11,998 bases of DNA from NCBI GenBank assembly GCA_964485235.1, contig CAZAIO010000083.1:1-11998 (forward strand), given 5' to 3'. The stretch is from CAZAIO01 sp964485235. Lineage in GTDB: Bacteria; Chloroflexota; Dehalococcoidia; GIF9; UBA5629. The position numbers and the translations under genes were made by a program. The notes beneath the pieces are model-generated. The model ran no database searches. It was given only the letters and a program-made list of their open reading frames with translations, and was not told the origin of the DNA. The stretch's first letter is position 1. Each line of letters starts with the position of its first letter. Positions 6,406-11,998 of the stretch are shown here, one piece after another.

Positions 6406-7521
6406 ATGAAAATAGCAATATTAGCTCAAACTTTCCCACCACGATGGATGGGGGGTATGGAAATTGCCACGCACAATATCGCCAGCCATCTCGTCGGTAT
6501 GGGGAATGAAGTTCACGTTATAACCTCAATTAGTAAGAACCTGCCGCGAGAATGCGTGAATAATGGTTTTTTTGTTCACAGGGTTCAGACCATAAGAAAA
6601 CAGGTATTATTTGGTTTAAGCCATAATTTGATGTCTCTCCCTGTAATAAAAAGAATTGACCCCGATATAGTATTTTGCCAGTATGTTTCTTGTGGTCTGG
6701 CTGGTTTTCTGGCAAAGAAATTATGGAAGAAGTCTTATATTATTTCAGGACAAGGTTCAGATGTTTATCTTTCATGGGCATTCAAAAATGCTATATCCAA
6801 ATTGGTTTTAAATCATGCTGATGCAGTGATTGCATTAACTGAAGACATGAAGTTAGCAATGCAAAAGATTTGTAACCGGGAGATTATAATAGTCTCTAAT
6901 GGAGTAGACTTAAATAAATTTGAAGGTTTGTCCGAAAAGAAGGCATTACGTAACTATCTGGGATATGGACAGGATGAAAAGATAATACTCTTTGTTGGCA
7001 GACTATCTCCAGTTAAAGGAGTGAGATATTTAATTGAGGCTATGAGTTGTATTGTCGATAAGAAATACGACATAAGTTTGAAGCTTGTGGGAGACGGGAA
7101 CGATAGGCGACATTTGGAAAATATTGTCAAGGAATTAAACCTGGTAAAATTTGTGACTTTTGTCGGCAAAGTTCAAAATGAAGAAGTGCCACTGTATATG
7201 GCATCTTCTGATATATTCGTTTTACCAAGTCTATCAGAGGGTTTCCCTTTAGTGATTATGGAAGCAATGGCTGCCGGCCTGCCAATAGTCGCGACTAACA
7301 TCCGCGGAATTTCAGAGATAGTACTCAATGAAGAAAATGGCTTCATCGTCGATCCTGAAAAACCGCAGCAGATTGCTGATAAGCTTCAACTACTACTGGA
7401 TAATGCAGACCTTTCAATTAAAATTTCGAGTAATAACAAGGAAAAGGTAAAGGGTTACTCATGGGAAAGAATAACTGAAAGCATAGGCGAAATATGCTAT
7501 TCGATATTACTTCGTCATTAG
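6406..7521 (+). CDS. GT4 family glycosyltransferase
   Basis: A 371-residue, textbook family 4 glycosyltransferase. In order it has the acceptor-side loop FPPRWMGGMEIA (10-21), GQGSDVYL (115-122), SNGVDLNKF (164-172), the donor phosphate loop FVGRLSPVKG (196-205) with Arg199 and Lys204, LVGDGNDR (227-234), and LSEGFPLVIMEAMAAGLP (276-293) with the E-x7-E pair Glu278 and Glu286. Among the four GT4 proteins here it has the most canonical active site. The gene starts 19 bases after the previous stop with only a poor purine stretch upstream. Similar loops (GG-E in the N-terminal domain, KLWKK near 105) suggest it is a paralogue of the first GT4 gene at 2845-4005. A 151-base gap follows it, the largest in the first half of the cluster, so a transcription unit could end or be attenuated there. 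Confidence 0.93.
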   Translation: MKIAILAQTFPPRWMGGMEIATHNIASHLVGMGNEVHVITSISKNLPRECVNNGFFVHRVQTIRKQVLFGLSHNLMSLPVIKRIDPDIVFCQYVSCGLAGFLAKKLWKKSYIISGQGSDVYLSWAFKNAISKLVLNHADAVIALTEDMKLAMQKICNREIIIVSNGVDLNKFEGLSEKKALRNYLGYGQDEKIILFVGRLSPVKGVRYLIEAMSCIVDKKYDISLKLVGDGNDRRHLENIVKELNLVKFVTFVGKVQNEEVPLYMASSDIFVLPSLSEGFPLVIMEAMAAGLPIVATNIRGISEIVLNEENGFIVDPEKPQQIADKLQLLLDNADLSIKISSNNKEKVKGYSWERITESIGEICYSILLRH

Positions 7522-7544
7522 AGCTTTGGCTTATCTCGGCCTTG

Positions 7545-7564
7545 AGTACATCTCATAGAGTACT
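7545..7564. repeat. Imperfect inverted repeat in the 151-base gap
   Basis: AGTAC-(A)-TCT, a CAT loop, then AGA-GTACT can fold into an 8-base-pair stem with one bulged base. It lies 24 bases after the stop of the GT4 gene ending at 7521. No T-run follows, so it is not a standard intrinsic terminator. It might stabilise the 3' end of the upstream message or be without function. The rest of the gap (7565-7660) shows AT-rich stretches but no promoter I would defend. Confidence 0.3.
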
Positions 7565-7661
7565 GACGCACTAATCGATATGGATTGGTCTCTGAACAGG
7601 CAGCAGAGATATATAAATACTTTGCATGACATTTGAGTATAAGATACACTTTCAATTCATT

Positions 7662-7665
7662 GGAG
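7662..7665 (+). promoter_or_regulatory. Shine-Dalgarno site supporting a TTG start
   Basis: GGAG lies 7 bases before TTG at 7673. It supports TTG as the start of the membrane protein, since the first in-frame ATG comes well inside the first membrane segments. Confidence 0.65.
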
Positions 7666-7672
7666 TCTGTCA

Positions 7673-9595
7673 TTGAAAGCATTACTGAGTAAAACTATAG
7701 ATAACCTGGACATAACTCTTGCCGTAACAGGTTGTGTTCTTTCCATACCTTTGACTTTGTATCTCCACCTTGTGATACGCAGTCCCCTTTATACCGCCGT
7801 CGGATTCATCATCTACCTCGTCTGCATGGCCTACCTGCTCATAAGACGCAGATCGACAACCACCGTACCGAAGCAATCAGAGACAACTCTCAGCATATAC
7901 CTGCTGCTCAACATCCTGTTCTTCTGCCTGCTGATATACAGTATTATGGTTTTTCAGTTGCGAGCCGACCTTTATACCAGACCCCTGGGCTATTTTATAT
8001 CAACGGCAGCCATGGCGGCTGTACTTTCCGTAGAGATAATATTTTTACCGCTTCGAAATTCTGCCACCGTATTCACACTATTTAAAATTATACTCATTGG
8101 CTTGAGCCTGGTGTGGACACCTTTGCTTATCTACCACGGAATCGTAGGCATAGATCCGTGGTACCATCAAAAGCTTACCATGAATATGCTTGATGCCGGA
8201 TATATAAACTGGGCTTCCAGATATTCCAGTTTGCCGTCCATGCACCTGCTTATCGGAGCCACTTCGCTCATCACCGGGCTTAGCTATAAGGTAGCAACCA
8301 TGTTCTCGGTATGTATGCTCCAGGTTATCTGTAATATTTTGTTCGTTTTTTTACTGGGCAAATTTATGCACAGTACCAGGGCCGGGCTGATGGCCGCCCT
8401 GCTTCTGAGCGTTGCAGACCTACAGATCAGATTTGCCTACTGGACAATACCGAACTCATTGGGAGTTATCTTTATTCCGATTATCATCTATCTCCTGTTC
8501 AAGGTAAGACAGGAAAAGCCCGCGGTCAGCATCTGTCTTTCGGCGCTTTTCATGATTGTATTAATATTGACTCATCCTGTAGCATCGAGCAGCCTTGTGA
8601 TGCTGTTATTCTTCACCTGGCTCGGTTTTGAGTTTTATCAACGTCTACATTATCGTGCCGCTACCGAAAAAACGAGTACTTATCTTTTTGCCTTCATATT
8701 ATTCGCTATAGCAACTCTCGGCTACTGGACTTTTTTCTCAGGTCATATAAGTATACTCAGAGGACTGATACGTACAGGTTTCAGTGTTGATAATTTAGCG
8801 ACGATGCCACCAGGGGGAATTGCTCTTGTGCCTAACTCATTGCAATCGGCTTTTATCCAGTACAGAGAACATGTGGTCCCTTTTAGTGAGCAATTGTTCA
8901 ATTATGCAGGCCTTTTTGTGTACTTTACCTTCGCTTTCATAGGTGCATTTATCATGTTTTCCAGAGATATAAGAAACAGGTATGGGTTCGCATTTGTATT
9001 CGCAAGCCTGCTGATCCTTGCTGTAAACTTTATTGGAATTATCACCAATCGAAGCTTCATGGTAGGAAGGTGGAACTATCTCTTACAGGTATTGCTGGCT
9101 ATACCGGTCGGAGTAGCATTTTTATGGCTGGGTAACCTGCCTGCGAAAAAAACATTGAGAGCCTGTTTAGCCGGCATAATGACTTTTACCCTTACTCTTC
9201 TTATGGTTATGAGCATACAGGCAAATACCGATAACCGGACTTTTTCTCCCAACACGATAGTCCGTTATGGTTTCAGACAGTCCGAGGTTGAGGCGATGAA
9301 TACAGTCTCAAATATGTATAATGGTAAGATTGCGGGCGACTGTATTTACAGCCTTCTCGGTCGTTTACCGGAACTGGCTGGAAAGGTAGTGACTATGTGC
9401 GATCAATTGTATTCCCGTGACTTTACCGAATGTAGCGATAAGCTTGTTCTTATAAGAAAGGAGATAGTTATTAATCCCTTAAATATAGCAGGCCTTGCCC
9501 CATTCCGACTGGATTATGATCCGAACCAGGCGTTGTCGGAACAGGGGTTCTCACGAGTCTACCAGTGCGATACTGTAAGCGGATTTGTCAAATAA
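7673..9595 (+). CDS. Large polytopic membrane protein, putative GT-C-type glycosyltransferase
   Basis: A 640-residue integral membrane protein with about 13-14 hydrophobic segments between residues 12 and 514 (for example 38-57, 73-94, 104-126, 136-157, 208-229, 336-355, 413-429, 438-456, 468-486, 495-514) and a soluble C-terminal domain of about 120 residues. The loop after the fifth segment reads GIDPWYHQ (159-166). An acidic residue followed by a His at such a place resembles the catalytic loop of GT-C enzymes, which use polyprenyl-phosphate sugars outside the membrane. ILTHPVA (298-304) within a later segment also resembles such proteins. I do not recognise the exact family; a polysaccharide polymerase or ligase is the main alternative. 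The start is TTG with GGAG 7 bases upstream. G+C is visibly higher than in the next gene. Its place inside a glycosyltransferase cluster favours a role in assembling or transferring lipid-linked glycan. Confidence 0.75.
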   Translation: MKALLSKTIDNLDITLAVTGCVLSIPLTLYLHLVIRSPLYTAVGFIIYLVCMAYLLIRRRSTTTVPKQSETTLSIYLLLNILFFCLLIYSIMVFQLRADLYTRPLGYFISTAAMAAVLSVEIIFLPLRNSATVFTLFKIILIGLSLVWTPLLIYHGIVGIDPWYHQKLTMNMLDAGYINWASRYSSLPSMHLLIGATSLITGLSYKVATMFSVCMLQVICNILFVFLLGKFMHSTRAGLMAALLLSVADLQIRFAYWTIPNSLGVIFIPIIIYLLFKVRQEKPAVSICLSALFMIVLILTHPVASSSLVMLLFFTWLGFEFYQRLHYRAATEKTSTYLFAFILFAIATLGYWTFFSGHISILRGLIRTGFSVDNLATMPPGGIALVPNSLQSAFIQYREHVVPFSEQLFNYAGLFVYFTFAFIGAFIMFSRDIRNRYGFAFVFASLLILAVNFIGIITNRSFMVGRWNYLLQVLLAIPVGVAFLWLGNLPAKKTLRACLAGIMTFTLTLLMVMSIQANTDNRTFSPNTIVRYGFRQSEVEAMNTVSNMYNGKIAGDCIYSLLGRLPELAGKVVTMCDQLYSRDFTECSDKLVLIRKEIVINPLNIAGLAPFRLDYDPNQALSEQGFSRVYQCDTVSGFVK

Positions 9596-9641
9596 ACCAT
9601 TACAAGCTGAAACAATATATTTCAATGATTGACGAACAGTT

Positions 9642-10907
9642 ATGAATATCCTATTTTGTGAATATTTGAAAAGTAGAGACCCGTCTTTTTCTCATGTCCA
9701 TATATACGAGGTATCCAGGAATCTAACTCATTTAGGACATAAATTAGTACATATAAATACAGATAATTCAAAGAATGTAAAAAAAGATAACAAAGAATAT
9801 CAATTTTATTCATGGAACAAAATAAAAAACAAACTCTGTTCACTTTCTCTATACGATTCTTTGAAAGGCGAGCTTATTATATTATTTTCATTATTGAGCG
9901 CAATCCGCTTATTTCTTATCGCTTCTATGTTGATAATGAGACGGAAGGAAAAGTTTGATGTAATTTATGGCAGACATAAGTTATTTAACAGCGAATATCT
10001 TTTGGCGATGCTGTTTAACATACCATTCGTCAAAGAAGTAAACGGTATAATAACCGATGAGGCAAAAATATCCGGCAGCTATAGCGGTTTTTCTCTGAGA
10101 ATTATCAGATGGATTGAAAAATGTAATATAGGAAGTACTGATAAGATTATTGCGGTGACATCAAGAATAAAAGATGTGCTTATTAATGATTACAAAGTTG
10201 AAGAGAATAAAATAGTATTAATAGAAAACGGTGCCAATACAAATTTATTCCGGCCAATAGAACGAACAAAGGCAAGAGACGCATTAAATTTAAATCCAGA
10301 CTGTAATTATATTTGTTTCGTAGGAAATCTGGTTCAGTGGCAAGGAATCGAATATTTAATTTATGCCGCCCCACTTATTTTAGAAAAAATGCCCGAAACA
10401 TATTTCCTCATTGTAGGTGATGGGCTTATGAAAAAAGAGCTCCGCGACCTATGTAATCATAGTAATATTACATTGAATAAATTAAATTTTGTTGGACGTG
10501 TCCCATATGAACAAGTGCCGTTATATATAAATGCAAGTGATATTTGTGTAATTCCTTCCGTCAGAGGATTAAATCAGAAAATAGGTCGCTCTCCCCTCAA
10601 ATTGTGCGAATATCTGGCATGTGAAAAGCCGGTTGTGGCCAGCGACATAGACGGAGTCAGTAACCTTCTAATTGAGTCCAAGTCAGGCATTTGTGTAGCC
10701 CCGGAAAACGTTCATGAGCTTGCTGAAGCAATTATTAAGCTGATCGCTGACCCGGAACTAAGAACAGGTATGGGTAAAAACGGGCGAAAATATGTTGTAA
10801 AAAATAGAAGCTGGAAAAGTGTGGCAAGGAAAGTAGCAGAAGTTTGTGAATCTGCAATTGAGAAACACAAAATAGAATCGCAGAGGCGAAAAGTGCGAAA
10901 ATCATAA
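9642..10907 (+). CDS. Divergent GT4-like glycosyltransferase
   Basis: A 421-residue GT-B glycosyltransferase of the family 4 type. It has an N-terminal domain with HVHIYEVSRNLTHLGHKL (18-35), a hydrophobic stretch at 77-98 that may sit on the membrane, KEVNG (131-135), ENGANTNLF (195-203), FVGNLVQWQGIEYL (226-239), LIVGDG (256-261) and GRSPLKLCEYLACEKPVVAS (315-334). Three usual active-site residues differ. The donor-loop Arg is Asn229, the Lys is Gln234, and the first Glu of the E-x7-E pair is Gly315, while the second, Glu323, is kept. The same SPLKLxEYxA form is known from a branch of GT4, so the protein need not be dead. It starts with ATG 46 bases after the membrane-protein stop, without a good Shine-Dalgarno. 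The C-terminus is strongly basic (RRKVRKS). The gene is AT-rich compared with the one before it, suggesting a different origin. Confidence 0.88.
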   Translation: MNILFCEYLKSRDPSFSHVHIYEVSRNLTHLGHKLVHINTDNSKNVKKDNKEYQFYSWNKIKNKLCSLSLYDSLKGELIILFSLLSAIRLFLIASMLIMRRKEKFDVIYGRHKLFNSEYLLAMLFNIPFVKEVNGIITDEAKISGSYSGFSLRIIRWIEKCNIGSTDKIIAVTSRIKDVLINDYKVEENKIVLIENGANTNLFRPIERTKARDALNLNPDCNYICFVGNLVQWQGIEYLIYAAPLILEKMPETYFLIVGDGLMKKELRDLCNHSNITLNKLNFVGRVPYEQVPLYINASDICVIPSVRGLNQKIGRSPLKLCEYLACEKPVVASDIDGVSNLLIESKSGICVAPENVHELAEAIIKLIADPELRTGMGKNGRKYVVKNRSWKSVARKVAEVCESAIEKHKIESQRRKVRKS

Positions 10908-10980
10908 TCATATCGAGAAGACCAATTATTCCCAAGAATATGAGTTCGACAAATATCTACTTTGAAAATATTCACCGAAT

Positions 10981-11007
10981 TTTACAGTATTTGCTCAGTG
11001 AGATAAT
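10981..11007 (+). promoter_or_regulatory. Possible weak promoter before the acyltransferase gene
   Basis: TTTACA (10981-10986) and GATAAT (11002-11007) are each one base off consensus, but the 15-base spacer is shorter than usual. It lies in the 122-base gap before the ATG at 11030. The gene may simply be read from upstream. Confidence 0.25.
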
Positions 11008-11029
11008 TAATTTGTAACTGGAGTCCATA

Positions 11030-11680
11030 ATGAAAAAAGATTTAATCATTGTAGGGGCCGGTGGAGATGGTAGAAGTGTCGCGGAATTGATACAGCAGTC
11101 AGATGACAACTGGAATTTGCTTGGTTTTCTTGACGACGCCCCTTCGAAACAGAATAAGATAATAAATGGAGTCCCGGTTTTAGGAAAAATCAACGATGTC
11201 GTTAATTATCAGCAATCATATTTTGTAATATTGATAGGTTCAGCAAAGAAAGCCTTTGTTAAAAAGAAAATAGTCAATAATTTTGGATTGAACTTTATAC
11301 AATATGCAACGATTGTACATCCAACCGCTGTAATACTCACAAGTGCTATTTTGGGGAAAGGTACAATAATACTACCAATGGTTACCGTAATGGCAAATGC
11401 AATAATAGGGGATCATGTTTTTATTGCGTTAAAATCAAATATAGGCCACGATACTACAATAGGCGATTACGTTCTTATAGGAGCTCTCGCTGGTATAGCA
11501 GGTAACGTTACTATTAATGAAGGAGCGTACATAGGGATTAGTTCATCGATCAAAGATGGAATTACTATTGGAGAGTGGGCTATTGTGGGTATGGGTAGTG
11601 TAGTAGTAAAAGACGTTGCTCCATATTCAATAGTAGCCGGCAATCCAGCCAGAGTCATTGGAGAGGTAGATAAGATTTAA
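11030..11680 (+). CDS. NeuD/PglD-type sugar O/N-acyltransferase (left-handed beta-helix)
   Basis: A 216-residue protein of the NeuD/PglD family, which acetylates (or otherwise acylates) a sugar, often an amino group of a nucleotide-activated amino sugar or sialic acid. The N-terminal Rossmann-like part starts LIIVGAGGDGRSVAELI (5-21) and includes LGFLDD (31-36). From about residue 92 the sequence shows hexapeptide repeats of a left-handed beta-helix. SNIGHDTTIGDY (136-147) holds His140, equivalent to the catalytic His that PglD-type enzymes pair with an acidic residue; Asp141 follows it. The C-terminus YSIVAGNPARVIG (199-211) is the usual closing motif of acetyl-CoA-binding hexapeptide enzymes. 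These enzymes act as trimers in the cytoplasm. GGAG (11020-11023) lies 6 bases before the ATG. Length is normal. In related clusters this gene usually sits beside a PLP aminotransferase; none is visible in this window. The acylated sugar is unknown. Confidence 0.92.
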   Translation: MKKDLIIVGAGGDGRSVAELIQQSDDNWNLLGFLDDAPSKQNKIINGVPVLGKINDVVNYQQSYFVILIGSAKKAFVKKKIVNNFGLNFIQYATIVHPTAVILTSAILGKGTIILPMVTVMANAIIGDHVFIALKSNIGHDTTIGDYVLIGALAGIAGNVTINEGAYIGISSSIKDGITIGEWAIVGMGSVVVKDVAPYSIVAGNPARVIGEVDKI

Positions 11681-11703
11681 AAAATCAAATGAAGGGATTT
11701 TGC

Positions 11704-11727
11704 AACACTACAGTGTTATAGTTTTTT
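11704..11727 (+). terminator. Weak hairpin plus T-run after the acyltransferase gene
   Basis: AACAC-TACA-GTGTT (11704-11717) can form a 5-base-pair stem (6 with a tighter loop), followed four bases later by six T (11722-11727). It lies 24 bases after the stop at 11680, a sensible place for an intrinsic terminator. The stem is short and poor in G+C, so it may be inefficient or accidental. Confidence 0.35.
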
Positions 11728-11800
11728 AAACTGGATTTTAATTACAGATGATAACAGTAATATAATGATATCAATTCTATTGTACTTCATTTATCTCCAA

Positions 11801-11998
11801 TCACTCGTCATCAATCCCGGTTCTATTTCTATCAGTGGATCTCCGGTATAACCCCGTACCAAGATTTAAGACAAGTTGCACGAGCGATCTATATTCGCCT
11901 TTTCCAGGAAATCGAAGCAAATACAATATTAGGAAATACAGAGCAACCAGTCCAACCTTTACAGGTATCAAATAATAAAGTTGTTCCAATGTTATACA
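11801..11998 (-). CDS. Possible C-terminal end of a membrane protein (partial, uncertain)
   Basis: A minus-strand frame is open from the window edge to a TGA at 11801-11803, giving 65 residues. It has one strongly hydrophobic segment (VGLVALYFLILYLL) followed by RFPGKGEYRSLVQLVLNLG and a polar tail ending GIDDE. A final membrane helix followed by a charged helix is how many polysaccharide flippases end, and a flippase would suit this cluster, but no motif proves it. The opposite strand is also open over the same bases (about 11740 to the edge) but lacks an ATG, GTG or TTG start before 11980, which makes it less likely. The remaining bases 11728-11800 show nothing recognisable. If real, this gene converges on the acyltransferase gene. 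Confidence 0.3.
   Translation of the reverse strand, partial: CITLEQLYYLIPVKVGLVALYFLILYLLRFPGKGEYRSLVQLVLNLGTGLYRRSTDRNRTGIDDE

Noticed and set aside
7585..7645. Possible promoter boxes in the gap before the membrane-protein gene (TTGGTC, TATAAA, TATAAG)
   Set aside because: No pair has both acceptable boxes and a 16-18 base spacer; the AT-rich context alone explains the matches.
1..11998. CRISPR arrays, tRNA or rRNA genes, insertion sequences
   Set aside because: I saw no regularly spaced repeats, no tRNA-like cloverleaf or conserved rRNA stretch, and no transposase or terminal inverted repeats.

Overview
The window looks like part of the genome of an anaerobic bacterium. It has near-consensus sigma-70-type promoters, ATG and TTG starts with Shine-Dalgarno sites on several genes, moderate-to-low G+C, and a soluble heterodisulfide-reductase (Hdr) type electron-transfer operon. 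An uncultured Chloroflexota (Dehalococcoidia-like) or another syntrophic or sulfur-cycling anaerobe would fit. That assignment is inference from gene content, and no taxonomic marker is present.

Left part (1-2618, minus strand): an operon transcribed leftward in the order hdrC-like, hdrB-like, hdrA-like, the last cut by the window edge. The HdrC-like protein carries two [4Fe-4S] motifs inside a chain about twice the usual length. The HdrB-like protein has two CCG (cysteine-rich) modules, the first lacking its last cysteine. The HdrA-like protein opens with an FAD-binding Rossmann motif. Together they should form a cytoplasmic flavin/iron-sulfur complex that passes electrons from HdrA through HdrC to HdrB.

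Middle (2619-2844): a 226-base divergent promoter region. Each direction has a -35/-10 pair with a 17-base spacer (TTGATA/TATAAT for hdr, TTGAAG/TATAAT for the polysaccharide genes). An 8-base direct repeat lies between them.

Right part (2845-11680, plus strand): a cell-surface polysaccharide or glycoconjugate cluster of seven genes. In order these are a GT4 glycosyltransferase, a polysaccharide pyruvyl transferase, two GT4 glycosyltransferases, a large polytopic membrane protein that may be a GT-C-type glycosyltransferase, a divergent GT4 glycosyltransferase, and a NeuD/PglD-type sugar O/N-acyltransferase. The first four are packed with gaps of 6 to 19 bases and are surely one transcript. 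The GT4 enzymes would build an oligosaccharide on the cytoplasmic face, the pyruvyl transferase and acyltransferase would decorate sugars, and the membrane protein could act on lipid-linked intermediates. No flippase, polymerase or priming transferase is complete in the window.

Right edge (11681-11998): no confident gene. A weak hairpin plus T-run follows the acyltransferase. A minus-strand open frame running off the edge could be the C-terminus of a membrane protein facing the cluster, but this is uncertain.
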